From positions 1-64,000 of the forward strand of contig QHRU01000056.1 of NCBI GenBank assembly GCA_003220225.1: a stretch of 64,000 nt of DNA, read 5' to 3'. A program made the position numbers and the translations under genes. This DNA comes from Candidatus Rokuibacteriota bacterium (GTDB lineage Bacteria > Methylomirabilota > Methylomirabilia > Rokubacteriales > CSP1-6). Below are positions 18,743 through 26,603 of the stretch, in pieces. The notes below the pieces were generated by a model. It had not been told where the DNA came from. It saw only the letters and a program-made list of their open reading frames with translations, and searched no databases. Position 1 is the stretch's first letter; each line of letters starts with the position of its first letter.

Positions 18743-19713
18743 GTAACCCCCTCTTTCCCGTTTCCCTCATGCCGACAAACCAGGAGAGTGAAGACTGCGC
18801 ACAACAGCATGAACACCAGCGCCTGGACCAAGCCCACCAGCAGTTCCATGAAATAAAACGGAATCGGCAGCAGCCACCCGAGGACGGGGCCCATCCGGGA
18901 CATGGTCTCCAGCATGTTTTCTCCGGCAAAGGTGTTGCCGTAGAGACGAAAGCTCAGTGATACCGGCCGGAAAAGGATGGAGACGATCTCCAAACAGCCG
19001 GCGGCGAAGAACACGACGATCATCAACACCTTCAAGAAGCCGGTGCTCTCGCCCTTGGGGGCAAATAACTCTTTCAGGAACCCGCCCGGACCCACTTCTC
19101 GGAGCGCCCAGATGATCCAGCAGGCGAAGAACACGAGAGCCATGGCGAGCGTCAGGTTGAGATCGGCATTCGCCCCGCGGAAGAGCGGTTGATCGACCAC
19201 GAAACCATCGGCGGTCTGCTGTCCCCAGCCAATCGTGCCGACCCCCGGAATGAGGCCCACCCAGTTGGCGGCAAGGATGAAAATGAACACCGTGGCGAAA
19301 AACCAGAACGTCCGCTTGACCAGATGCGGGCCGATGATGTTTTCCAGAAAGCCGTACAGGCCCTCGACGAGCCATTCCAGGAGATTCTGCGCTCCGCCGG
19401 GAACACGTTTCATGTCCCGTGTTGCGACCCGGGCAAAGATGATCAAGCCGACTGCCACGATCCAGCTCACGACCATCGAATTGCTGATGGGGAAGCCGAA
19501 GGGACGGGCGATCTCGACCGCCTTTTGAGGCAGCCCGTGTTCCTCGGGTTCAGCGCCCCCCGAAGGCACACGGCCGGCCGCCTCGTGTGTCGACCTCGCG
19601 GATCCCGCCGGTGGGGCTTCGTTCCACGCAACCGCTATACTGCCGCCTTGGCTCATGAACGGGGCGGCAAGCAGCAAGACACACAGAACATTCAACGTGA
19701 ACCGGATCTTGAT
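18739..19713 (-). CDS. atpB: Fo ATP synthase a subunit, probable AUC start
   Basis: About 324 residues. The C-terminal half has five to six membrane helices, including the essential Arg in SLSFRLYGNTFAGEN and the closing YFMELLVGLVQALVF. The N-terminus has a signal-like segment and a Pro/Gly/Glu-rich periplasmic extension. No ATG or GTG fits: the open frame to 19812 would translate the operator. An ATC codon (19713-19711) lies 7 nt after AGGAG and begins a clean signal sequence (IKIRFTLNVLCVLLLAAPF); TTG a few codons later is too far from the ribosome site. It is the first gene of atpBEFHAGDC; no atpI/atpZ precedes it. Confidence 0.88.
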   Translation of the reverse strand: MKIRFTLNVLCVLLLAAPFMSQGGSIAVAWNEAPPAGSARSTHEAAGRVPSGGAEPEEHGLPQKAVEIARPFGFPISNSMVVSWIVAVGLIIFARVATRDMKRVPGGAQNLLEWLVEGLYGFLENIIGPHLVKRTFWFFATVFIFILAANWVGLIPGVGTIGWGQQTADGFVVDQPLFRGANADLNLTLAMALVFFACWIIWALREVGPGGFLKELFAPKGESTGFLKVLMIVVFFAAGCLEIVSILFRPVSLSFRLYGNTFAGENMLETMSRMGPVLGWLLPIPFYFMELLVGLVQALVFMLLCAVFTLLVCRHEGNGKEGVT

Positions 19714-19772
19714 GACGCTGCTCCTTTCCTGCTGCTCGACACGTAGTGAACCTTCTGCATCGCGGACTGGGA

Positions 19773-19790
19773 ATCGGACTTTGGTCCGAC
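19773..19790. promoter_or_regulatory. Palindromic operator, ATP synthase operon
   Basis: ATCGGACTTTGGTCCGAC: near-perfect palindrome 60 bp upstream of atpB. It implies that all eight ATP synthase genes belong to the regulon. Confidence 0.8.
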
Positions 19791-19927
19791 AGTCCTCAGG
19801 ATGGCGGTGCATCGCGGTCGCGGTAGGCCCTTCGTGCTCGGTGCTTCTGCCGCTCGAACGGTCGTGGACGGCTGCGTGTCGCCGCGCGTCGACGAGACGA
19901 CCGTGTGACGAGCTTCGTGCCCGTCCG

Positions 19928-20185
19928 TCAGCGCACCGTTTGACCGTCGCGACGGCCCTGCTCGTCGGATTTCTGCTTCTGGTCGTAGATCAGGCCACCG
20001 AGCAAGCCGACCCCGGCGCCAATGGCCGCGCCCATTCCGGCATTACCGGCCATGGCGCCGATCGCGGCGCCACCCGCCGCGCCGACGACCGTGCCGGTGC
20101 CGGCGCGCCGCTGCGTGTCGGTCATCTGAGCGCACGAGGAGAGCGACAGCGCAAGGATGAGTCCGAGCGTCACGATTCTGATCAT
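19928..20185 (-). CDS. Glycine-zipper lipoprotein
   Basis: An 85-residue lipoprotein. The signal peptide ends in lipobox LSSCA, then a TQRRAGTGTVVGAAGGAAIG glycine-zipper hairpin (GxxxG repeats, about residues 30-68) and a charged tail (YDQKQKSDEQGRR). Proteins of this kind (YMGG-like/Rick_17kDa group) insert a helical hairpin into or against the outer membrane and are often stress-induced. It is the third gene of the MscS-Rap1a-zipper operon, 16 bp after the Rap1a-like gene. Confidence 0.85.
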   Translation of the reverse strand: MIRIVTLGLILALSLSSCAQMTDTQRRAGTGTVVGAAGGAAIGAMAGNAGMGAAIGAGVGLLGGLIYDQKQKSDEQGRRDGQTVR

Positions 20186-20201
20186 GTGGCCCCTCCGTCG
20201 G

Positions 20202-20600
20202 TCACTTCGGGCGGCACGGGTACTCGGTGATGAAGAATCGCCCCAGCACCTCCACCGCGGGCTCCGTCAAGCGCTCCGGGCTCCGTTTGGCCCATTCGAG
20301 AAACCGCCCGACGACCTCGTTGCGCGACGGGGGCGGCTCCGGCGGGCAGATGAGCGGCGTGAGTTTTTCGTGCCTGGTGAGCGCCATGATGGTCTGGTAG
20401 GTGCCGGCGCCGAATCCGTGACACATGTGGACCGCCGCTGTGTACAACGGGTCGGTGGCGGCCGTCGCGCAAAGCGCGACGACGTCGGCGCCCGATCGCA
20501 AGCGAAACTCCTCGGCCGTGATCGCCGGCGCCGGCGCGGCGTATCCGAGAATCATGATCGCGATCAGCAGCCGCCGAGCGGACGTCGCGTACCCTCTCAT
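20202..20600 (-). CDS. Rap1a/Tai-like secreted protein
   Basis: A 132-residue exported protein. The signal peptide ends in APAPA. Cys residues are spaced as in Rap1a/Tai domains: LCATAATD near the start, VHMCHGFGAGTYQ in the middle, LICPPEPPPSRNEVV, and a final FFITEYPCRP. The founding Rap1a proteins are periplasmic immunity proteins against type VI peptidoglycan amidases, but the domain is widespread without type VI systems, and none is seen here. The start ATG (20600) overlaps the MscS stop (ATGA), so the two are coupled. Its role with the channel is unknown. Confidence 0.7.
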   Translation of the reverse strand: MRGYATSARRLLIAIMILGYAAPAPAITAEEFRLRSGADVVALCATAATDPLYTAAVHMCHGFGAGTYQTIMALTRHEKLTPLICPPEPPPSRNEVVGRFLEWAKRSPERLTEPAVEVLGRFFITEYPCRPK

Positions 20601-23089
20601 CGATGGCCTCCGTCTGTTCGAAGTCGCACCTCGCGCTGCGGGACGGGGATCTCCATTCCCGCGTCCTGCAGCGCCGCGTACACGGCGATGTTCAGGTCGC
20701 TCTTGATCGTGAGCCACCGATCGAAGTGATCCGTCCACGCCCGGAGTTCGAACTTCAGCGCGCCGTCAGCGAATTCTAGGAAGAGCGCCTCGGGCGCCGG
20801 CCTGGCCGCCACGTGTGGGTGTGCCGCCGCCACGCCGCGCAGCAGCTCCAGCACCTTTTCGGGCGGGGTGCCATAGGCCACGCCGACCGGCACGTCCACA
20901 CGTCGCACGTGGCGCGAGAGCGTCCAGTTGGTCACTTTCTCGGCCACGAGGCTGGCATTGGGGACGATGACGTCGGCACCCTCCGCTGTCTGGACCGTGG
21001 TCGAGCGGATGCCGATCCGACGCACTTCGCCCGCCACGTCGCCCATCTGGATCGCGTCGCCCACGTGCATCGGCCGCTCGAGGAGCACGATCAGTCCCGA
21101 GACGAAGTTGTTCACCATGCCCTGCAGTCCGAAGCCGAGACCCACTCCGAAGGCCCCCGCGAGGATCGTCACCTTGTTGAGATCGATCCCGAGCGCCGCG
21201 ATCGCCAGCAGGAAGCCGAGAAGGAGGACCCCGTAGTGCAGCAGGCTCGAGATCGTGTACGACAGGCCGCGCCCGAGCCTGAGGCGAGGGAACACGTCCT
21301 CCTCGAGCAGGAATCGGACGAACGCGGAGACCATGAACGCCAGCCACACGGTGAGGAAGAAGGCCAGGACGTCGCCCACCGAGATGCTCATGCCACCCCG
21401 TCGTACCTCGGTGGCCAAGGCCGCTCGTCCAAGCGCAGCCGCAGCATCCAGGAGACCGCGGTGGCTCAACATGGCGAACGCCCACGTGCCGGCCATGATC
21501 GCGCAGAGCGCGCGGTGGGCACGCCGCTCCAGGAGATCGCGATGTCGCGCGACCATCCCGAGCCGGTCCAACGGCGACACCCGGAGGGCAAAGGCGAGCA
21601 GACCGCCCGACACCTTGACCGCGGCATAGGCCGTAATCGCCACGAACACGTCGATGAGCAAGCCTGACCCGAGCATTCGCGCCAGGCGCACGCTGCCGTA
21701 GGCGGCCGCTCCGAACGATGTGACGCAGACGAGGAGACAGAAGCCGGCGACGGTGTCCTGGGCGTGCACCCGTTGGAGCGTCATGCCGTCCGCGGGGAGG
21801 GCACGATGGAGCTGCCGGGAGCCGAAGAGCCATGCCAGGAGGACGATGGCAGGCAGCATCTCCACCAGCAGGATGACCTGATCGCCCAGGGGAGTGACGA
21901 CCACCTGGGCTCGGACGCGATCCACGAGGATCAGCCCGGCGAACGCGTAGAGCGCGGGAGCCATCGCACGGGCGATCAGCGGTCGCACGATGCGCAGCAG
22001 CGGCAGGAGCAACAGGATCCCCGAGACGTCGCCGACCGTGCGAGGCCGGACCGGATAGATCCAGAAGACGGACACGAGGGCGCCCACCGCGGCCGCGGAA
22101 TACGGGCGATCGAACACGGCGGCTGCCGGCGGCACTCCCTCGCGTGCCGCGGCGGGGCCGTGGGCCCACGATCGGGCGGCACGAGTGAGGAAAACCAGAG
22201 CGATGAAGAGCAGACCGTGCAGGAGGAGGCGGACCGTGTGGTCGCCGGCGAATTGTCTCAGCAGCATGGCGCTGGCGCCGAGCTGGTCCCTGATATGCGC
22301 AGGCAGCACCTCGAAGTCCGCTCTGCGCAGCTCGCCACTCCAGATCGGCGGCGAGCTGCGAGCGAACGTCAGCGCAAGGGATCCCCGCCGGATTCGGGTG
22401 ATCTGCGCCAAGGCCCGCTCGCAGCGCTTGGCCTCCTCGGCCACCTGGTCCTGCAAGACGAGCGTGACGGCGCGCTGCGCCTGCAGTCGCACGTGTGCCG
22501 CGTCGATGTCGGCGAGGACGGTTTCCACGTTCTGCAGGACAGGGGTGGGGGCACGCGAGGCCTGCGCGGCCGTGCGCGTTTGCGCCCACGTGGCGCGCAG
22601 GCCCGCCAGGCGGTTCAGCTCGCGCTCGAGCTGGGTCGCGTGCTTCGTGATGATCTCCAGCCACCCGGCCAGCTCCGAGCTGCTCGCTTGCCAGGACTGC
22701 GTCAAGCGTTCCTGGATGCCGATCGGCGGCCCTTGCTCCAGGACGTCGATCGTGGATTTGAATTCGGGGCCGAGCTTCGTGCGGACGTCGGGCAGCCGAG
22801 TCTGGATCGCCACGATCGCGGGCACCGGCGCCGCCAGCGCGTCGAGCTCGCGCAGGAGCTTCGTCACCTCTTCGGCCTGCACGACGATCTGTGGCACGGG
22901 AATCGACACGGGCGCCTGCGGCGCCGCAGCCTTGGGCGGCGCTCCCGGCGCCGGCGGGGCCTTCTGCGGAGCCTCCGCCGGCGGGACGGTGCCTGCGGCC
23001 GGCGAGGCCGGCGCGCCGAAGGCGGCCGGCGCGATCGCCAGCACGCCCAGCAGCGCGCACACCACGACGATGTCGTGCAACCGTCTCAT
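20597..23089 (-). CDS. Large MscS-family mechanosensitive channel (MscK/MscM-like)
   Basis: An 830-residue channel. It has a cleavable signal peptide and a Pro/Ala linker. A long periplasmic coiled region follows (about 60-265, VVQAEEVTKLLRELDAL), then roughly ten membrane helices and the C-terminal MscS core: GIDLNKVTILAGAFGVGLGF, GMVNNFVSGLIVLLERPMHV, GDAIQMGDVAGEVRRIGIRS and IVPNASLVAEKVTNWT. The size and periplasmic domain resemble MscK/MscM, which release solutes on hypo-osmotic shock. It leads an operon with a Rap1a-like protein and a glycine-zipper lipoprotein. Two tandem operators lie 35-75 bp upstream. Confidence 0.92.
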   Translation of the reverse strand: MRRLHDIVVVCALLGVLAIAPAAFGAPASPAAGTVPPAEAPQKAPPAPGAPPKAAAPQAPVSIPVPQIVVQAEEVTKLLRELDALAAPVPAIVAIQTRLPDVRTKLGPEFKSTIDVLEQGPPIGIQERLTQSWQASSSELAGWLEIITKHATQLERELNRLAGLRATWAQTRTAAQASRAPTPVLQNVETVLADIDAAHVRLQAQRAVTLVLQDQVAEEAKRCERALAQITRIRRGSLALTFARSSPPIWSGELRRADFEVLPAHIRDQLGASAMLLRQFAGDHTVRLLLHGLLFIALVFLTRAARSWAHGPAAAREGVPPAAAVFDRPYSAAAVGALVSVFWIYPVRPRTVGDVSGILLLLPLLRIVRPLIARAMAPALYAFAGLILVDRVRAQVVVTPLGDQVILLVEMLPAIVLLAWLFGSRQLHRALPADGMTLQRVHAQDTVAGFCLLVCVTSFGAAAYGSVRLARMLGSGLLIDVFVAITAYAAVKVSGGLLAFALRVSPLDRLGMVARHRDLLERRAHRALCAIMAGTWAFAMLSHRGLLDAAAALGRAALATEVRRGGMSISVGDVLAFFLTVWLAFMVSAFVRFLLEEDVFPRLRLGRGLSYTISSLLHYGVLLLGFLLAIAALGIDLNKVTILAGAFGVGLGFGLQGMVNNFVSGLIVLLERPMHVGDAIQMGDVAGEVRRIGIRSTTVQTAEGADVIVPNASLVAEKVTNWTLSRHVRRVDVPVGVAYGTPPEKVLELLRGVAAAHPHVAARPAPEALFLEFADGALKFELRAWTDHFDRWLTIKSDLNIAVYAALQDAGMEIPVPQREVRLRTDGGHR

Positions 23090-23124
23090 CGCGTGCAGTG
23101 GAACACCGGCCGGCCGCGCGCCGT

Positions 23125-23142
23125 ACCGGACCTAGGTCTCAT
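23125..23142. promoter_or_regulatory. Palindromic operator, tandem copy 1
   Basis: ACCGGACCTAGGTCTCAT in the divergent promoter between the MscS operon (minus) and the lipoprotein gene at 23236 (plus); its centre is 24 bp from that of the next copy. Confidence 0.7.
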
Positions 23143-23148
23143 AGCCGC

Positions 23149-23166
23149 ATGGGACCTTGGTCGTGT
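23149..23166. promoter_or_regulatory. Palindromic operator, tandem copy 2
   Basis: ATGGGACCTTGGTCGTGT, second copy in the same divergent region, 69 bp upstream of the lipoprotein start at 23236. Confidence 0.7.
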
Positions 23167-23235
23167 CGTATCCGGGCATGGCTCGATCCACACTGCGGCA
23201 GCGAGACGACAGGATCACCAACGCGTGAGCGGACC

Positions 23236-24324
23236 ATGAGGCTACACTCCGTGCTCCTCATCCTGACCCTGGGGGGCCTGACGGCCGGGTGCGTCCTCGG
23301 GCCGGGCACCGTGATCCGCGACCGTTTCGACTACAGCGCCGCGGTCGCCGACTCGTGGAAGAGCCAGATGCTGCTGCACCTCGTCCGCACCCGCTACGGT
23401 GACACCGGGGTGTTCCTGGACGTGGGGCAGATCGTCGCCGGCTACACGGTCGAGACCACGGTGTCGGCCGCCGCGGCCTGGAACCTCTTCGGCTTTTCGA
23501 TCCCGCACCCGAACGTTCCCAACAACAGCGTCAGCGCGGGCGTCGCCGGTCGATTCACCGACCGGCCGACCATCACCTACACCCCGCTCGTGGGTGAGCG
23601 CTTCTCCCGCTCGATGCTCACCCCGGTCCCGCCCGCGGCGGTGCTGAGCCTCATTCAGGCCGGCAACCCCGTCGACGTGGTGCTGCGGCTCATGGTGAGC
23701 GTGGTGAACGGTATCGACAACCGCTACGGCGGCGACCTGCGAGCGCACCCGGCGGACGCGGAGTTCTACGCGCTCCTCGAGCGGATGCGCCGGGTCCAGC
23801 TCTCCGGCGGTATCGGGATGCGCGTCCGCCGGCTCGAGCGCGACGAAGCCGTCCTCATGACGTTCCGCCAGAAGGTGGACCCCGCCGTCGAGCCCGACAT
23901 CCGCGAGATCCGGCAGCTCCTCGGCCTCGACCCGGGCGCGCGGGAGTTCCGGGTCGTGTATGGGTCGGTGGCCTCGAGCGACAAGGAGATCGCGATCCTG
24001 ACGCGGTCGGCGCTGGAGATCCTGGTCGACCTGTCGTCGTTCATTGCGGTGCCGGAGGAGCACGTCGCGGAGCGGCGCGTGAGTCCGACGGCTGCCGCCG
24101 AGGAAGGCCCGGCCGGGCCCATCAGGCCGTTGATCCAGATCAAGAGTTCCAGGGACCGGCCGGCCGACGCGTTCGTGGCGGTGCCCTATCGCGACTACTG
24201 GTTCTGGATCGACGACCGCGACGTCCCGTCCAAGCGGATGTTCAGCTTCATCATGTTCGTCTTCGCGCTCGTCGAGCCGGCCAGCAAGGACGCCCCGCCG
24301 GTGCTCACGATCCCCGCCGGCTGA
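23236..24324 (+). CDS. Hypothetical outer-envelope lipoprotein
   Basis: A 362-residue lipoprotein with signal peptide and lipobox LTAGCV (Cys19). Recognisable stretches are DRFDYSAAVADSWKSQMLLH and LVRTRYGDTGVFLDVGQIVA, followed by a Thr/Ala-rich region, TITYTPLVGERFSRSMLTPV, and a C-terminal FWIDDRDVPSKRMFSFIMFV. I do not recognise a named domain. The DSWKxQMLLNLVKLRY-like start recurs in uncharacterised lipoproteins of several proteobacteria. It is transcribed divergently from the MscS operon across the tandem operators and followed 33 bp later by a small membrane protein. Confidence 0.75.
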   Translation: MRLHSVLLILTLGGLTAGCVLGPGTVIRDRFDYSAAVADSWKSQMLLHLVRTRYGDTGVFLDVGQIVAGYTVETTVSAAAAWNLFGFSIPHPNVPNNSVSAGVAGRFTDRPTITYTPLVGERFSRSMLTPVPPAAVLSLIQAGNPVDVVLRLMVSVVNGIDNRYGGDLRAHPADAEFYALLERMRRVQLSGGIGMRVRRLERDEAVLMTFRQKVDPAVEPDIREIRQLLGLDPGAREFRVVYGSVASSDKEIAILTRSALEILVDLSSFIAVPEEHVAERRVSPTAAAEEGPAGPIRPLIQIKSSRDRPADAFVAVPYRDYWFWIDDRDVPSKRMFSFIMFVFALVEPASKDAPPVLTIPAG

Positions 24325-24357
24325 CGTGATTCGGGCGCGACGTCACAGGAGCCGACA

Positions 24358-24612
24358 ATGAAGTTCTTCAGACCGGACATCGAGCGGGTGCTCGAAAGGA
24401 TCGCCGTCGTCGGGCTGATCGCGGCGATCCTGATCCCCGTCGGATGGGGTTATGCGCAGCGCCAGCAGGCGCGCGCCTGGCAAGAAACCGCGTGCATCTA
24501 TCGACTCAGAGAAGTGGCGCGGGAGACCAAGCAGCTGGTCGCCGCCAGCGGGCGCGGCAACGCCTGCGCTGTTCTCCGCCAGCTCGGTTTCGAGATCGAG
24601 GCGTCGCGGTAA
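24358..24612 (+). CDS. Small single-span membrane protein
   Basis: An 84-residue protein with one membrane helix (ERIAVVGLIAAILIPVGWGY) followed by a basic and helical cytoplasmic or periplasmic tail containing two Cys (ETACIYRLREV, GNACAVLRQLGFE). No family recognised. ATG 24358 follows CAGGAG. It sits 33 bp after the hypothetical lipoprotein and is probably co-transcribed with it. Confidence 0.65.
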   Translation: MKFFRPDIERVLERIAVVGLIAAILIPVGWGYAQRQQARAWQETACIYRLREVARETKQLVAASGRGNACAVLRQLGFEIEASR

Positions 24613-24679
24613 GCTTCAGCCCGGCGCCGCGCCGTGGGCGACCCAGCCCGCGGCGCGACGCCGGAGCGATTCGAGGGCT

Positions 24680-25642
24680 CTATTCCTGGCAGAAGCGTTC
24701 GCGGCGCTGCAAGTAGGCGTGACGGACGGCGCTGTACATGTCGACCGTGCTCTCTTCGAAGCCCTGGAACAGGTCCAGGTTGAGCGATCGCTCGTTGACG
24801 ATGTCGCCCACCTTCATACCCACGCGGTCCCAGACGAGCGGCAGGAAATAGGAGAGCGGTTCCATCAAACTGTCGACCGCCTTGCCGATCCCCTCACGGA
24901 TCGTCAGCGGCTCCAGGAACGGCACGATGACGTACCGACCGGGCCGCACGCCGTAGACACACAACGTCTGTCCGAAGTCTTTGCGGCTCTTGAGAATGCC
25001 GAAGACGTCCTTGGCCGGATCGAACAAGCCACCCACGCCCGCCGTGCTGTTGATGAGGAAGCGTCCGATCTCGCGGCCGGCGCCCTTGACGTTGCCCTGG
25101 AGCAGGTTGTTGATGAACCGTGGCACGAACGAGATGTTGCCGAAGCCGTTCGCAATCATGATCTGGATCTCATCGGGGACGACGAAGTTGTAGCCCTTCG
25201 CGAACGGCTTGAGGACGTACTTGTCCAGCCGCCGGTTGAAGTCGAACGCCTTCGTGTTCCAGCCCTCCCACGGATCGTACGCTTCGAGCTCCACATCCGT
25301 GGTCGTCTCGCGCGCCTGGGCCATGCCTTCCTCGGGCGCCAGGGGGTCGGCGACGGCGTCCGCGCTCTGCGGTGCGGCGTCGGTGGCCGGGTCGGCCGCG
25401 GTGGCGACCAGCGTCGCCTCGCGCTCGGGAGCGGCGGACGGCGCCGATGCCGGGTCGGCGTCACCCACGACTGCGGCTTCGATGGTGCGCGGCGGGCCGA
25501 CGTTGAGGGCGGAGTCGACACGGGCTGCGCGGGACAACGTGCCGCATGCCGTCAGCCCGAGTGCGAGCGCACCGAAGCAGACGACGGTGGCGAGGCGAGG
25601 GAGCCTGAGTCCATCGACACTCGTAGACGTTTGCGCTGTCAT
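24680..25642 (-). CDS. mlaA: MlaA/VacJ family outer-membrane lipoprotein
   Basis: A 320-residue lipoprotein. Lipobox GLTACG is followed by a long low-complexity Ala/Asp-rich linker (about 35-125) not found in E. coli MlaA. The MlaA domain then follows: DPWEGWNTKAFDFNRRLDKY, VPRFINNLLQGNVKGAGREI, FLINSTAGVGGLFDPA, SRKDFGQTLCVYGVRPGRYV and NERSLNLDLF. MlaA removes mislocalised phospholipids from the outer leaflet and passes them to MlaC and the MlaFED complex. Here it stands apart from the Mla operon at 46.6-50.6 kb, but both loci carry the same operator. Start ATG 25642 matches the signal peptide. Confidence 0.92.
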   Translation of the reverse strand: MTAQTSTSVDGLRLPRLATVVCFGALALGLTACGTLSRAARVDSALNVGPPRTIEAAVVGDADPASAPSAAPEREATLVATAADPATDAAPQSADAVADPLAPEEGMAQARETTTDVELEAYDPWEGWNTKAFDFNRRLDKYVLKPFAKGYNFVVPDEIQIMIANGFGNISFVPRFINNLLQGNVKGAGREIGRFLINSTAGVGGLFDPAKDVFGILKSRKDFGQTLCVYGVRPGRYVIVPFLEPLTIREGIGKAVDSLMEPLSYFLPLVWDRVGMKVGDIVNERSLNLDLFQGFEESTVDMYSAVRHAYLQRRERFCQE

Positions 25643-25729
25643 GCGTCTGCCTCCTCCTGGCCTGCCGGGCGCCGCTGTTGCGCTGTGACCATCACGGCGT
25701 GAGGGTAGCGGTCGAGAGCGGCGCTCTCT

Positions 25730-25747
25730 ATCGGACCCTGGTCCCAT
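25730..25747. promoter_or_regulatory. Palindromic operator, mlaA
   Basis: ATCGGACCCTGGTCCCAT, 88 bp upstream of the minus-strand mlaA start. Confidence 0.75.
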
Positions 25748-25850
25748 GCGCCGACCTGCCCACGGGTCAGAATTCAGCGCGACGTGACGACGTGACGCCG
25801 CACGCCGATCGAGGTCGTGGCGCACGGATGTCTCGTTCAGATTCCGGCGT

Positions 25851-25868
25851 CTAGGACGAACGTCCGAT
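25851..25868. promoter_or_regulatory. Palindromic operator, gene at 25936
   Basis: CTAGGACGAACGTCCGAT, 67 bp upstream of the plus-strand exported-protein gene; 103 bp from the mlaA copy in the same divergent region. Confidence 0.75.
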
Positions 25869-25935
25869 TGTCCCGGGCGCTACGCCGACGCATTTTGCCG
25901 CATGCAGGACAGCACCGAGACAAAGGAGGCCGACA

Positions 25936-26454
25936 ATGGGGAAAGGCAGGCCGTTTGCGCAGATGCTCATCGCAGTCGCCGCTCTGGCACTCGCCGCTGG
26001 GCCGGCGTGGGCGGCGGAGGAAACGTCCGGAACCGTTTCGATCGACAGCATGTCGGTGGCCGCGGGGCTGGGGTTCGCGTGGGGCGACGGCGTCCTCGAG
26101 TTCCGTGGGCAACGATATCCGTTCACGATCACGGGGTTCAGTCTCGTCGACGTCGGCGTGGCGAAGGTGTTCGCGAAGGGCAAGGTGTTCAACCTGAAGA
26201 AGGTGGAAGACTTCGAGGGGATGTTCATGGCCGCCGTGGCGGGCGCCACGCTCGGCGGGGGCGCCGGTGCCGCCGCCATGCAGAACCAGAAGTACGTCAA
26301 CATGGTCTGGACGGCCACCAACCAGGGGCTGAGCTTCTCGCTTGCTCACGCGGGGCTCAACGTGAAATTCACGGAGCAGGCGCGTCAGCAGGCGGCACGG
26401 ATTCGAAAGAATGCTGAAGGGCAGCCTGCGGCGGCGCCACGCACGGGTCAGTAG
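25936..26454 (+). CDS. Hypothetical exported protein
   Basis: A 172-residue protein with signal peptide cut after AGPAWA. The body carries SMSVAAGLGFAWGDGVLEFR, the repeated strand pattern YPFTITGFSLVDVGVAKVFA, a glycine-rich AAVAGATLGGGAGAAAMQN segment and GLSFSLAHAGLNVKF, then a basic disordered tail. This looks like a periplasmic beta-rich protein of an uncharacterised family. The start is supported by AAAGGAGG immediately upstream. An operator lies 67 bp before it and it diverges from mlaA. Confidence 0.7.
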   Translation: MGKGRPFAQMLIAVAALALAAGPAWAAEETSGTVSIDSMSVAAGLGFAWGDGVLEFRGQRYPFTITGFSLVDVGVAKVFAKGKVFNLKKVEDFEGMFMAAVAGATLGGGAGAAAMQNQKYVNMVWTATNQGLSFSLAHAGLNVKFTEQARQQAARIRKNAEGQPAAAPRTGQ

Positions 26455-26531
26455 TCCGAGACGCCCTCCGGGTGGGCAGCCCAGTCGGTGAGCGCCCACC
26501 CGGGGACGAGCGCGCTCTTCGTCCCGACCTC

Positions 26532-26549
26532 ATCGGACTTTCGTCCGAT
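26532..26549. promoter_or_regulatory. Palindromic operator, HtrA-like gene
   Basis: ATCGGACTTTCGTCCGAT: full palindrome with a TT centre, 54 bp upstream of the protease start. Confidence 0.85.
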
Positions 26550-26603
26550 AGCCGCTCGCGCACCCCCTTTCTACCATCATGATCCTCGGGCTATAGGCGA
26601 GGC

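Noticed and set aside
20766-23060. A 764-codon open frame antisense-phase to the MscS gene
   Set aside because: Arg/Gly-rich low-complexity shadow of the MscS reading frame; the MscS frame has clear domains.
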